A stretch of 64,000 bases of DNA from Farysia itapuensis (lineage: Eukaryota; Basidiomycota; Ustilaginomycetes; Ustilaginales; Ustilaginaceae), in assembly GCA_023212645.1 (NCBI GenBank), contig JALBYC010000002.1, forward strand, positions 806,001-870,000. Direction: 5' to 3'. The notes below the pieces were generated by a model. It made no database searches. It was given only the letters and a program-made list of their open reading frames with translations, and had not been told where the DNA came from. The position numbers and the translations under genes are program-made. Of the stretch, positions 18,564 through 28,077 are shown one piece after another (the first letter of the stretch is position 1; every line of letters begins with the position of its first letter).

Positions 18564-20351
18564 CTAGTCGAATGAGGAGCGTCGGAGGCCGTTGACCCAG
18601 GCGTCGTTGCGGATGAGCTCGCTGGCGCGCTCTGCCACCATAAGGACAGTCAACATGGGATTGATCGTAGGAAGAGTTGGCATCAGGGAAGCGTCGCAGA
18701 TGCGAAGACCCTGGAGACCAATAACGCGCAGGTTCTTCTGATCGACAACGACCGAGGCGTCCTTACCGTTAGGTGTTCCCATACGGCATGTTCCAGCAGG
18801 GTGGTATACAGTGTGCGCCACACTTCGCGCATAAGCCGAGAGCTCCTCGTCGGACTGGATCTTGGGACCAGGCGCCACCTCTTTGACAAGGTGCTGCTTG
18901 AAGGGGCTTTGCTCGGCGATTTTGCGTGCCCATTTGATTCCCTCGACAAGGATACGTTCATCATACTTGTTGGCATCCTCAAAGTACTTGAAGTCAAGCA
19001 AGGGCTTATCCTCTGGGTTACCGGAAGCGAGTCGTACTGTGCCGCGAGCCTGCGATCGAGTAATGTTGGGTGTCATGCAGATGGCGTGTTCTGGTTTTTC
19101 GAATCCTTCCCGCTCAGTGTTGTCAGCAAATGGAATCTGGTAGATGTGGAACATGAGATCAGGACCAGGATGGACGTTGGGCTCTGCGTCCGGTGGCAAG
19201 ACGCGCAAGAAGAGGCCAGCGTCAGAAGACATGACAGTCTCGGGGGGCGTGTCCCGTGTCTCCCACATAATGATGCTTTCTGGGTGGTCGGTCAAGTTTG
19301 CGCCGACACCAGGCAGATTGACCTTGCAGGGCAAACCGAGCTGCTCGAGATCGTCTTTTGGGCCGATGCCAGAGTGGAGCAACAGTCGAGGAGTATCGAT
19401 AGCTCCAGCGCATACGATGACATCACGTCGAGCAGTCAAAGTCTTCTTCAGGCCGTGCTTGGTAGCCACGTTGACGCCAGTGACTTTCAGAGAGTCCTGA
19501 TCAGAGTACTGGAGAGAAGAGGCCCATGTCTCGAGGAAAAGGTGCAAATTGTGACGCTTGTGAGGACCGTGAGGCATGATCGGGTGCAGGTAGGCAGTGC
19601 TCGCGCTACTGCGTTGACCAGAGTAGGGGTCGTAGGCAATATCGAAGAACCCGACGGCTTTCTCGAATCCGCCACGATGCACGATCTGTGCATTCAAGTC
19701 TTCCATCACAGGTGCACCGGTGGCTGCGGCGCACGCGTCGACCCAGTCCCGAGCAACTTGGTTGCGCTGTTGAGGGGCTACAGGCACGATGTTCATCTTA
19801 AGGCGGTCTCCATACGGCTGCACCGTGCTTGCCGACCAGTCAGGACAAGCGTAGTTGTTGGCCCAGTCGTCCAAATCAGCATTGAAAGGTCGGAAGGAGA
19901 TTAAGGTGTTGTGAGAAGAGCAGCCTCCCAGCACACGGGCTCGAGAGTGACGAATGTAAGAGTTGCCTCGCGGTTGAGGCACTGTCGGATAGTCGTAGTC
20001 CAGATGCGAGCCGAGCATCTCGAGCCACCGTCTGAGGTCCAGAACCATGTCGTTTCCGACGTCAGTGGGCCCGCCCTCGATAACAGCCACCGTCACATCA
20101 CGATCCTCGGTGAGTCGGTTGGCCAGCACGGCTCCGGCCGTACCTCCACCCACAATCACATAGTCGAATTCGGTGTTGCCAGATGGTAAGAGGTGAGAAG
20201 CCAAGGAAGCCAGGCGTTCTCTTGCACTGGGTCCAGCCTGCGTTGACGACGAAGGAGAGGGCTGCGGTGCCGAAGGCGCATCTTCAGTTGTTTGTCCGTG
20301 GACAGGATCCGTGTCCGGTCGAGACGGGTTAGGTTTCTTGATCCCAGTCAT
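18564..20351 (-). CDS. GMC-family FAD oxidoreductase (choline dehydrogenase/aryl-alcohol oxidase-like)
   Basis: 595 residues from the ATG at 20349-20351; the longer in-frame extension begins with GTG and lies against the TATA box, so it is unlikely. After a Pro/Ser-rich leader come the FAD-binding YVIVGGGTAGAVLANRLTEDRDVTVAVIEGG and GGCSSHNTLISFRPF (GMC signature 1 region), DVIVCAGAIDTPRLLLHSGIGP (signature 2), and near the end TVYHPAGTCRMG with the active-site histidine, then GLRICDASLMPTLPTINPMLTVLMVAERA. No signal peptide is visible, so it is probably intracellular. GMC enzymes oxidise alcohols; the substrate here is not recognisable. It is convergent with the capping-protein gene (105 bp between stops). 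Confidence 0.9.
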   Translation of the reverse strand: MTGIKKPNPSRPDTDPVHGQTTEDAPSAPQPSPSSSTQAGPSARERLASLASHLLPSGNTEFDYVIVGGGTAGAVLANRLTEDRDVTVAVIEGGPTDVGNDMVLDLRRWLEMLGSHLDYDYPTVPQPRGNSYIRHSRARVLGGCSSHNTLISFRPFNADLDDWANNYACPDWSASTVQPYGDRLKMNIVPVAPQQRNQVARDWVDACAAATGAPVMEDLNAQIVHRGGFEKAVGFFDIAYDPYSGQRSSASTAYLHPIMPHGPHKRHNLHLFLETWASSLQYSDQDSLKVTGVNVATKHGLKKTLTARRDVIVCAGAIDTPRLLLHSGIGPKDDLEQLGLPCKVNLPGVGANLTDHPESIIMWETRDTPPETVMSSDAGLFLRVLPPDAEPNVHPGPDLMFHIYQIPFADNTEREGFEKPEHAICMTPNITRSQARGTVRLASGNPEDKPLLDFKYFEDANKYDERILVEGIKWARKIAEQSPFKQHLVKEVAPGPKIQSDEELSAYARSVAHTVYHPAGTCRMGTPNGKDASVVVDQKNLRVIGLQGLRICDASLMPTLPTINPMLTVLMVAERASELIRNDAWVNGLRRSSFD

Positions 20352-20399
20352 GATGTCTACGCAGGTGCTGGAAGGAGTGAAGTTCACTGGTACAAGACT

Positions 20400-20406
20400 C
20401 TATATA
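20400..20406 (-). promoter_or_regulatory. TATA box of the GMC oxidoreductase
   Basis: On the minus strand the sequence reads GTATATAGAG. It lies 49 bases upstream of the ATG at 20351 and supports that start. Confidence 0.55.
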
Positions 20407-20640
20407 CTAATCGTCTACCGGTGAGCTGGGCACGCTGAGAATTTCATGAAACGCAAATCTTTGCGCTCTTTCAGCGTCTAGGACCAATGTTGGCTATCAG
20501 CCGATCCGCGGCTATATTGCCAGAGATGGAGGATGGCGTGCGAGAATTTTTTCCGCGGTGAAACACAGGCAGTTGTTAGAATTGTAGATTTTTAAAAGTT
20601 AGGGTTTCGCCGCGGCTAAACCGAATGTTCTAAACCTCCA

Positions 20641-21636
20641 CTATGGACTAAAGGTCTCGGTGTTGAGAGGGGGTCGGCTGGTTGGTGTGATCTTGCTTCG
20701 TGGCTCAGACAGTATGTCGTGCATACCTGAGTGGTGTTCAGAAGGGGACAAACCTCTCATGCTCTCTACGGTTGCCTTGACAGAGCTGATGCTGTAGCCA
20801 TTGTACGTCTTGCTTCCACTGTGCCCACCATCGTCGTTTCCATCAAAGGACTGCACAGTGACGCCAGGTACCTCGATGTCCGCTTCATCTCGCCCTTTAG
20901 CTTCCTTTGCTGGTTCTTTCCATGCAGGCTGAAACGATTTGAGTGGTGGTGCCGTAGTAGGAGCCAGTATTACCTCTGGTGCATTAGAAGTGGTCGGCCT
21001 GATGTCTACTGATAGGGCTGTGCCCCATTCTTTGGGCTGATGAGAAGCAATGTGGCTTCCCGTGTCCCGCAGATCTGCCAAAGCTCGCATGAGATCATCT
21101 GCTAGTGTATCGCGATTTGGTGGATCTTCTCTGATAGGCTCCCATCCTACCGGAGGGCTGCCAGGAGGGGAAATGAGAAAGTTCTTATCTGTTGTGGGCA
21201 CCGCCAATGTGTCTAGCTCTGAGCTAGGGTCGGTAAAGGGACCGAACACTGCACGCAACATGGCTCCATCGTCTTCGTCAGTTGCTCTTTCCACCCTTGT
21301 GGTTGTGACTGAAACACTTGTAGACCCGTTAGCGTCGTCTTCGAAAGGCAGAAGGAGTCGGTCCAAGCCTTCTTTGGCTAGTCGGGCACCTGTAGAGTCT
21401 TGAAAAACAACAATGGCTCGTTCGACCGAGGGAAGAGGAGTCCAGCGAACCATCGGTCCGTAAGTGTTTAGCAGCGACAACAGCAGTGAGCAGATGTGTG
21501 GAATGAAGAACTCGTTCGGTAGGTTCGACAAGATCAAAGTGTTTGTCTCGCTCTTTGGAGGCACAACTGTCGCAGCAGTGTTGTCTTCTGGCCATTGCAT
21601 GACGCTTTCCAGATATTCAAGATTACGCTGCAGCAT
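20641..21636 (-). CDS. Calcipressin (regulator of calcineurin, RCAN/Rcn1 family)
   Basis: 331 residues from the first ATG (21634-21636). An RRM-like first domain (NTLILSNLPNEFF...SVERAIVVFQD, with hydrophobic beta-alpha pattern) is followed by the family signature FLISPPGSPPVGW at about 21160-21200. It is the phosphorylatable SP-repeat segment that binds and modulates calcineurin. The C-terminal half is disordered and lacks an obvious PxIxIT copy that I can assign with certainty. The gene lies only 96 bp downstream of the pICln stop on the same strand, so its promoter must overlap the pICln 3' end, or a short upstream exon exists (the frame stays open a further six codons to a TTG). It likely acts in Ca2+/calcineurin signalling. 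Confidence 0.85.
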   Translation of the reverse strand: MLQRNLEYLESVMQWPEDNTAATVVPPKSETNTLILSNLPNEFFIPHICSLLLSLLNTYGPMVRWTPLPSVERAIVVFQDSTGARLAKEGLDRLLLPFEDDANGSTSVSVTTTRVERATDEDDGAMLRAVFGPFTDPSSELDTLAVPTTDKNFLISPPGSPPVGWEPIREDPPNRDTLADDLMRALADLRDTGSHIASHQPKEWGTALSVDIRPTTSNAPEVILAPTTAPPLKSFQPAWKEPAKEAKGRDEADIEVPGVTVQSFDGNDDGGHSGSKTYNGYSISSVKATVESMRGLSPSEHHSGMHDILSEPRSKITPTSRPPLNTETFSP

Positions 21637-21732
21637 GACAGAAGCATCGATCAATGGTCAGCTGAACGCATACAGTTGAAACGGAATAGGTGGATGGCGA
21701 CCTATTTGCGTAGTAGACGTACATCAAACCAG

Positions 21733-22503
21733 CTAATAAGGTCGGTAGCGAGAATCCGCAGTCTGGAATTCTGATCTTACCCTGCCAGCTTCGCTCAACG
21801 CTTCATCTCCCTCTTCGTCGCCTTCGGCATCATCGAAAGCATCTCCGTCTTCCTCGTGATCTCTGAGTTGATAGCCAGACGCATCCGTTCCGAACGGAGC
21901 GATCTCAGAAAAGGGGTGTCCAGCTCCGTCATCATCATCGTCGTTCATATCAGATGGATGAAGCGATGCACAGTGTGACAAAGCTTCGAACAGCTGCTCC
22001 AGAGATGCTTCGTCTGGAGTGACGATGTGCATCTCGACGAAGGCCGAGTCGTCGTCTGGATCTGAGTCGGCTGTCGACAGGTCGAGTTGGCAGTATATAC
22101 AGCCAGAAGGTGACGCTGAGCTCGTGCCATTTGACCTTGGGGTAATGAACGATGGCAGGGAGCGTGTGACTGCGTGCAGAGCGATAGCCGGATACGTTAG
22201 CTTAAAACCGGTGCTACTTTCTGACGACAGGAACGAGAAACCCTGCTCCGTCACAAAAAGCTCTCCGCTTGCATACGATACGGAAGCGCTGTCTGCTTCA
22301 TCTTGGACTTGACTTGGCAGTTGGTTGAAACACGATGGCAAATCAGCCGGCGTTGGACTGAGGTAAATGGATGTGCTAGACAGCCGAAAGCGAAGGACTG
22401 ACTTGAGTGAGGCAAATGACGACGGTGTGGATTGCTGCTGTCTTGAATACTCTTCTGCAGTAATGAACGCAGGCGGTTCAGAGATCTGCGTCAACGACGC
22501 CAT
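21733..22503 (-). CDS. pICln-like methylosome subunit (nucleotide-sensitive chloride conductance regulator family)
   Basis: 256 residues from the ATG at 22501-22503. The PH-like fold is recognisable: GELFVTEQGFSFLSS, FKLTYPAIALHAVTRSL, CIYCQLDLS, then AFVEMHIVTPDEASLEQLFEALSHCASLHPS. The usual acidic tails (DMNDDDDDG; EEDGDAFDDAEGDEEGDEA) follow. pICln delivers Sm proteins to the PRMT5 methylosome for snRNP assembly. The last codons read RVRSEFQTADSRYRPY before a TAG; a GTAAGA at 21775-21780 inside this stretch could be a splice donor giving a different short tail, so the C-terminus is less sure than the rest. It is divergent from the eL36 gene, with 309 bp between ATGs. Confidence 0.85.
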   Translation of the reverse strand: MASLTQISEPPAFITAEEYSRQQQSTPSSFASLKSVLRFRLSSTSIYLSPTPADLPSCFNQLPSQVQDEADSASVSYASGELFVTEQGFSFLSSESSTGFKLTYPAIALHAVTRSLPSFITPRSNGTSSASPSGCIYCQLDLSTADSDPDDDSAFVEMHIVTPDEASLEQLFEALSHCASLHPSDMNDDDDDGAGHPFSEIAPFGTDASGYQLRDHEEDGDAFDDAEGDEEGDEALSEAGRVRSEFQTADSRYRPY

Positions 22504-22812
22504 GCTACAGGTGATGTTGGCTCGTCAAAAGCAACCGCAACATGTTGACCATTGTGCACTGGACCCTGAAATTCACGATTCGAAGTTTGGTACAAATGGA
22601 CAGGCTCTAACAAACGAGCTTGATCGGATTAGTAATTCTGACATGCCTTCTTTTTGAAGCTCGGCCGATCATTGCACGTGCCTAAACAAACGAATTTTGC
22701 CCATCTTTCTATTTCACGCACGAGAGCTAGACGGCTGCTCCGCTGGTGTAGACGGCCGCAAATTGAATGCTTCTGACTTCTGCTTCCATCGCTTCACCTC
22801 TATATCGACATA
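22504..22812. promoter_or_regulatory. Bidirectional promoter region between pICln and eL36 genes
   Basis: 309 bp without a supported gene between two divergent ATGs. It carries the promoter of a ribosomal-protein gene. A pyrimidine-rich tract and CTATATCGACATA lie directly before the eL36 ATG, too close to be its TATA box. No motif was identified with confidence. Confidence 0.5.
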
Positions 22813-23533
22813 ATGGGTAACTCTTCCAACCCTGCTCACAAGGCCGGCGTGCCTCGATCTGGCCTCGTCTGGGGTATCAACCGTGGTCACCAGACAGAAC
22901 GACGTGTGCTCGCACCGCGCCCTGCTACCCGCAAAGGACGTGCTGGTGAGCGCATCAAGGTCATCCGATCTGTTGTCCGCGAAGTCGCTGGTTTCGCTCC
23001 TTACGAGCGACGTGCCATGGAACTGATCCGTAACAGCAAGGTTTGTACCAATCTCGACATTAGCAGCAGAGGCATGATTTGGTGATGGGTCAAAGACGGC
23101 AACGGAACAAGCAACAACAGCATTCAGTGATTTTCGGTCGCACGCCTAGCACATGATGGCATGATAGACCAGCAAGCCAGATTGTCTGTCCTGCCCTCGA
23201 ATCACGCTAGAGTACGAAGTGTAGACACCAGCCGATATCGTCTCAGCATAGGTCCGCAGCGCTTCCAGTCTCCGGCACCAAGATCTTGGCTGTTGTCGTT
23301 GCTGCCATTGCTACTCCGTCGATCATCTTCCCGAACATATCACTGCTGCTAGTTCCCGTCTCGTGTCGTGCAGAATCAATACTGACCCTTTGCCGTTTCT
23401 CTTGTTTCTCGAATTATAGGACAAGCGTGCACGAAAGTTCATTAAGCGAAGAATCGGTACTCTCCGACGTGCTAAGAACAAGATGGAGTCGCTCACCAAC
23501 GTCATTGCTGAGCAGCGACGAGCCGGTCACTAA
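22813..23533 (+). CDS. RPL36: 60S ribosomal protein eL36
   Basis: Exons 22813-23040 and 23420-23533 encode 113 residues. Exon 1 ends [21 protein letters not shown] and exon 2 begins [23 protein letters not shown], which together are the hallmark of eL36 ([31 protein letters not shown] in animals). The intron of 379 bp starts GTTTGT, a non-consensus but acceptable donor, and ends with a CTGAC branch site 30-odd bases before ...TTATAG. Without splicing the frame ends after 14 more codons. Length fits the family (about 100-105) with a slightly longer N-terminus. It is a component of the large ribosomal subunit. Confidence 0.96.
23041..23419 (+). other. Intron of the eL36 gene (379 bp)
   Basis: It is several times longer than the other introns in this window (58-65 bp). 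It has a GTTTGT donor, a TACTGAC branch-like site near 23385 and a TATAG acceptor. Loose C-box-like TGATGG/ATGATGG words occur, but no proper C/D pair was found. Confidence 0.8.
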
Positions 23534-24060
23534 GCATATCTTCCCATGCTTATTCAATGTCTCCTGCCAGTCTCTTCCCATCTTGCATATGTCCCCCGAT
23601 CTGATGCGCTGGCCACTTCGTTGCCACCCATCTCTATGATCTAGTTGAGGACGAGTTTACACACTCGCTCTCACATCGCGCATCTTTTTCGCACACTCAA
23701 AACATGTACCATCAAAATCCACCATCATTTCTCGTGCAGAAACACTCTCGCTAGTCTGTCGCATGTTGCTGTGGGGCTTGAGTTTCTAAGTGGCGCGTTT
23801 TCTCAATTAGAACATGGAGCAACTCCAGGGCGCTGTACGGTTGTATGGTCGATTGAATCGTCTTCTATCACCACAAGCCGGTTCAGAATTGTGTACCCGA
23901 TAAATTTGCGTGTAATCCCCGTGTGAGAAGGCTTCTACGAAGACCGTGTTGCCAAAGCAGAAATCATCCAGAAAATCAGGCTAGAATAATTGTTGCGATA
24001 TTCAGGCCATTTAGGCGTCCGATTTTTGCGACACAGCAGTATGATATGTGACTACATGCT
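23534..24060. other. Convergent intergenic region, no gene seen
   Basis: 527 bp between the stops of the eL36 and FN3/coiled-coil genes. It should hold both 3' UTRs. Small frames here show no family resemblance. Confidence 0.5.
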
Positions 24061-27000
24061 CTAATGACCCTGCAGATTCTCGGTACGAGCATCAGGCACA
24101 GTTCGTTCTTGGGACGTACTTGTTTCCGCGCTCGTAGCCATGGATGCAGCGCCAGAGACAGGTGACAATTTGGTGGACAATGCTGATTGGAGGGGAGACG
24201 AGAGGAGAGGTCCAGAGTGCAGATGGTGCGAGCTGCTGCTGCCGCTGTTTGAGTTTCCGACGGCTCGCATACCTGAACGTGGGTTGCTGAACGTACCAAA
24301 GCCGCCATCAAATCCGAGGTTCAGGCTGCCAAATCCGGACGGAGGTGACGCACTAGAGTCATGAAGAGGAATGTTTCGGAGCTGAGATGCTCCGCTTAAT
24401 CCTGAAGATGACCAGATATCTCCACCTGACGTCGACGTGCCCAAAGGAGGGGAAGAAGCATTCCAGGTGGCACTAGTCGTCACAGGTCCAGACCCGGTCG
24501 AAGCTCCACCGCTCAAGGAAGACAGAGGCGGTGCACCGGGCGCGGCCCAAGTGTCGTTCGCACTAAAGATCGAGGGCATGGCGCTGGAGCTGTACGGGGA
24601 CATGCGAGAGCTCGTTCCAAGTCCACCTCCCCCACTTGCGCTTCCACCAATTAGTCCAGAACCAGGTCTGAACCCGTCCAATGATGGATCGTAGTCCAAC
24701 GGACCAAATTTGGTCGAAGCACTGCTAGGTACCAAGTCTTCGCTAGGTCGCAGAGCAGCAGTTCCAAAGCGTGGACTGTTGCTCGAGAAACTAAGCGGGC
24801 TGGCGGAAGAAGCGATATGTGCCCCTTGAGGCAATAAAGGCGAGTGACGAGCATATGGACTTGCAGCACCTGTCGTGACAGTGGGATATAGACTTGGACT
24901 TGACGCTGACGCTGACGCTGAAGGCAGACCCAGTTCGTTCCCAAGCGTTGGACTTAGAACATTATTAAGAACGGGAACGGTCGAGCTAGGAGGTACAGAA
25001 CTTCTGCCCGTTGACCCGGAAGCAGGCTGTTGTCTAGCCAGAGGAAAGGCGAACCTAGACGATGATGTCGGCGAATGCTCTAATGACGAGGTTCCAGCAG
25101 TTGGCGACTGATTGGAGACTGCGACCATCGAAGGAAGGGTCGCAGAACCTGTCGTTGTATCAGAACCAACGTCGCCCTTACTCATAACAGGGGAAGTGTG
25201 ATTAGACCCTCCGGATGGAACGAACTCCGGATTCGCTGGATTAAGCGCCGTAGGGTTCGAAGGGACAGCCGCATAAGATTGCTGCTGAGTGGCTGTCTGG
25301 GAAATCGGTACACTGGATCGACGACGAGCATCTGGCATTGAATCATACGGGTCAAAGCCCAAAGTCGGATCGTAGAGATCGTCTTGACTGACTTCTGACA
25401 CGCCAGATGGAAAGTGCGGTGGTTCTGGTTCTTGCTGATACTGTAGTCCATAGAAATTGTCGTTGCCAGTATACTGAACACCGTACGTCGACGATGCTCC
25501 ATGCGCAGGATCATGCAAACCCATGAACCCGCCGCCAATGGCAGACTCGCCTTGAGGCAAAGGAATTGACTCAGGGTAGCCAGGCCCTGGTACAGGCGCA
25601 TCGTTGCGCTGGAGTGTACCTCGGAAGCCCCGACCGAAAGTCTGCATTAAACCTGTGCGAGCAGGGTCCGGAAAGCCAGTAGGCGGCCCAAGTGGTGGTC
25701 CGAACGGTGCGGCGGCGGGACCAGACACTGCGCGGTTGCCAAAGTAATTCGTCCTGCCAGCCCGACCGCTGTTTTGAGAGCCTCTGCCTTTCTGCAGACC
25801 TTGTACTGGCAGCGATTGTGAAGGATTACTGACATGTCTTTGGAACCCACTACGCGGGAAGGGAGCTGCGCTTGGTTTTGCGACAGGGTACGACTTGTTC
25901 AGCGTTTCTTTCGTCTCCTGCTTTACTTTCTCGAGCTCAGTGTGAAGCGGAGAGAGCTTTTGCTGCTGTAGATCGTCGCGCTCAGTCTCGAGACCTTTGG
26001 CGGCAGCCTCGAGCGACTTGAGCTGTTTCTCGAGTACGGCCACGGCTGTTTCGTCTTGGTCAAAGGCTGTTTGTGCGCTTTCTTCGTCAGCTTCAACCTT
26101 GGTGCGGAGTTGTTCGAGATCAGCGTCGAGCTCAGCTACCTTCGTTTCCCAGTCTGGTTGGCTTTGCTCAGCTTGTTCAGCTTCTTGATGGATGTCTTGG
26201 ACGTGAACAGTAGTTTGTTTGATGAGCTCTTGCAGAGCAAGGACCTTTTGCCTATTTCTGTGATCTGTGGCACTCATTCTGTCCATGCCACGCTTGATGG
26301 CATCGATCTCGTGCTTGAGGTTTGCCTCGGCCTTGGAGGCCTCCTTTCTGGCCTTCTTGATGTCGGCAAGTAAGGATGCTTTGAGGCTCTCCGACGCTTC
26401 GAGCTCATTCTGCAGTACTGTCTTGCGGTGTGATTGTGTTTCTGTCGGCGCTGACACAACTTCCGGGGCGGAGACTGGCGCTCTGCTCAGTGGTGAAGGG
26501 GAGACCGATCGATTGGCAGAAGAGCCTTGTGTTTTCGCGGCACTAGGCGACGTGTCCGCTGAACGATCACGATCAGCACGAGTCCGCAAAGACGTACGAG
26601 CGATCTCGGCTCCATCAAGCCCTGCTTTGACCATGAATTGTATGTCATAGTCTGACTCAGGCTCAAGCGCAAAGATGACAACGATTGCTTCGTGCGAGCG
26701 TCTCTCTCCTAGCAGGACGTGCGGCCAGTCTTGACCATTCACAGAGATCGAAACCTTCTCTTCAAAGACATTGACGAGATTGTGGTGCGAACGCGACTCG
26801 CCTTCGTACCCAGAATCTGAGGCTTCCGACCCTGTGCCTGGTTCATCTTCAGCAGCTTCGGCCGCGTCATCGGAGGGCCAGTTGTCATCATCGTGAGAGC
26901 TGTGGGCGGAATCGGATGGTGCTGTTCCGTTGGAAGGTAGTCTTTGCGTTACTGCCGGAGGTGCTCTTAGGCGTATCTTTGTTACTTTGCGATTTCTACT

Positions 27001-27468
27001 GCGCGTCGCGACAAGTCCTTCCGTGAGCCTAGATATGTGGTGGTCTGGATGTGTTGACGTCAACTTGTTGTGGCTAGTGGAGTGATCTGGAGAATGCGAG
27101 CTGTTCTTCAAGCCGCTCCTAGACTTGGCTAGAGATACTGTCGCTGTTGGCGGAGAAGGGGATATCGCCGTAGCTTTAGCGACACCGTGAGCTGGTGATG
27201 AGCTACCACTACCGCTGCTGGATACTCTGCTCTTTATGCGTTTCCGGAGCTGCTTGTTGATGACCTCTAGCGGGATAGCGCTGAGAGGAGGCGGACGAGT
27301 GGACCAGAGCAAAGAGATCGAGACAGGTGTCACGTCGAGTAGCTCTATGCGGTATGGTTGATGGTGCTGCATTGACTTTTGCCTCGGTTTTCGCGCTGAC
27401 CGGCTGGACGTAGAAGATTCTCCTACGTCCATCGAAGTCCCATCGCTGGACCTCTGCACGGCTGGCAT
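24061..27468 (-). CDS. Large protein with split fibronectin-III-like domain, coiled coil and disordered Gly/Ser/Pro-rich C-terminus
   Basis: 1,135 residues from the ATG at 27466-27468. I do not recognise a named orthologue. N-terminal YRIELLDVTPVSISLLW and, after a ~120-residue Ser/Asp-rich gap, VSISVNGQDWPHVLLGERRSHEAIVVIFALEPESDYDIQFMVKAG look like the first and last strands of a fibronectin type III domain interrupted by a low-complexity loop. Residues ~341-530 form a long heptad coiled coil (ELEASESLKASLLADIKKAR to LEKVKQETKETLNKS). The last ~600 residues are disordered, rich in Ser/Gly/Pro, with repeated S-x-P motifs. This architecture fits a cytoskeletal or signalling scaffold, but that is inference. 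Convergent with eL36. A different-frame ORF over its 5' end (to 27730) is judged a shadow. Confidence 0.75.
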   Translation of the reverse strand: MPAVQRSSDGTSMDVGESSTSSRSARKPRQKSMQHHQPYRIELLDVTPVSISLLWSTRPPPLSAIPLEVINKQLRKRIKSRVSSSGSGSSSPAHGVAKATAISPSPPTATVSLAKSRSGLKNSSHSPDHSTSHNKLTSTHPDHHISRLTEGLVATRSRNRKVTKIRLRAPPAVTQRLPSNGTAPSDSAHSSHDDDNWPSDDAAEAAEDEPGTGSEASDSGYEGESRSHHNLVNVFEEKVSISVNGQDWPHVLLGERRSHEAIVVIFALEPESDYDIQFMVKAGLDGAEIARTSLRTRADRDRSADTSPSAAKTQGSSANRSVSPSPLSRAPVSAPEVVSAPTETQSHRKTVLQNELEASESLKASLLADIKKARKEASKAEANLKHEIDAIKRGMDRMSATDHRNRQKVLALQELIKQTTVHVQDIHQEAEQAEQSQPDWETKVAELDADLEQLRTKVEADEESAQTAFDQDETAVAVLEKQLKSLEAAAKGLETERDDLQQQKLSPLHTELEKVKQETKETLNKSYPVAKPSAAPFPRSGFQRHVSNPSQSLPVQGLQKGRGSQNSGRAGRTNYFGNRAVSGPAAAPFGPPLGPPTGFPDPARTGLMQTFGRGFRGTLQRNDAPVPGPGYPESIPLPQGESAIGGGFMGLHDPAHGASSTYGVQYTGNDNFYGLQYQQEPEPPHFPSGVSEVSQDDLYDPTLGFDPYDSMPDARRRSSVPISQTATQQQSYAAVPSNPTALNPANPEFVPSGGSNHTSPVMSKGDVGSDTTTGSATLPSMVAVSNQSPTAGTSSLEHSPTSSSRFAFPLARQQPASGSTGRSSVPPSSTVPVLNNVLSPTLGNELGLPSASASASSPSLYPTVTTGAASPYARHSPLLPQGAHIASSASPLSFSSNSPRFGTAALRPSEDLVPSSASTKFGPLDYDPSLDGFRPGSGLIGGSASGGGGLGTSSRMSPYSSSAMPSIFSANDTWAAPGAPPLSSLSGGASTGSGPVTTSATWNASSPPLGTSTSGGDIWSSSGLSGASQLRNIPLHDSSASPPSGFGSLNLGFDGGFGTFSNPRSGMRAVGNSNSGSSSSHHLHSGPLLSSPLQSALSTKLSPVSGAASMATSAETSTSQERTVPDARTENLQGH

Positions 27469-28077
27469 CTCCGAAGCATTCGAGAGGCGTTGCGGTGGCA
27501 GTCGAGTACAAAGCCGGTATGGCTGTCGGACTCACACTGTCGGTGTCATTTTCACAAAATTTGGCCCTCGGCTCAGCTCTTTCTCTGCCGTGCGAGAAGA
27601 AGAAAGTGAGTGTGCTAGTAACGATTTTTGCGCTACAAAAGAGTTGAGCGACATGCGCCTGTTCCTTCTCTTCATCGTTTAACAAAGTATCTGGTTGTCC
27701 CCTCATAGAGTCCTCCTCGCCATCATCCATCTCCCGACAGGGAGAGAACTGGAGAGAAGCCGACGAGCAATCGTCGGTAGGATTCTAACAAGGACATACC
27801 TAGACCAACGGAGCATCTTTGGCTGACTTGCCTGGACAGTCGTCAGGCTGTCCACAACCTTCTCTATGGCGATGAATCAGTCACCTAATGCTCCTACATT
27901 TTTTCCGCCCCTTTCACTAACGCCCATCTCCTCTGTTCTCATGAATCCACCGAACTATGCTTGTCCGACACCATGCTCGGCGTTGCTACGTAGCTACGTT
28001 GCTGTGATATATGTGACTGTAACCTTGTAAAATTGCTATGGCACCGACGTAGAGGCGGGAGGGACTTCCGCAACTTG
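27469..28077. other. Intergenic region with a 12-bp perfect palindrome
   Basis: 609 bp between two minus-strand genes: promoter of the FN3/coiled-coil gene and 3' UTR of the SMP-C2 gene. ACGTAGCTACGT at 27988-27999 is self-complementary and is flanked by CGTTGCT copies at 27981 and 27997. No gene seen. Confidence 0.5.

Noticed and set aside
23041..23419. C/D-box snoRNA inside the eL36 intron
   Set aside because: TGATGG-like words lack proper spacing, and the CTGA near the 3' end is better explained as the splice branch site.
24901..24922. TGACGC triple repeat
   Set aside because: It is a short microsatellite inside the disordered coding region of the FN3-type protein and encodes an ordinary Ser/Ala run.
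27209..27730. 173-codon minus-strand ORF overlapping the 5' end of the FN3/coiled-coil gene
   Set aside because: It is in another frame of a long, well-formed gene, has no recognisable features, and extends only over its promoter.
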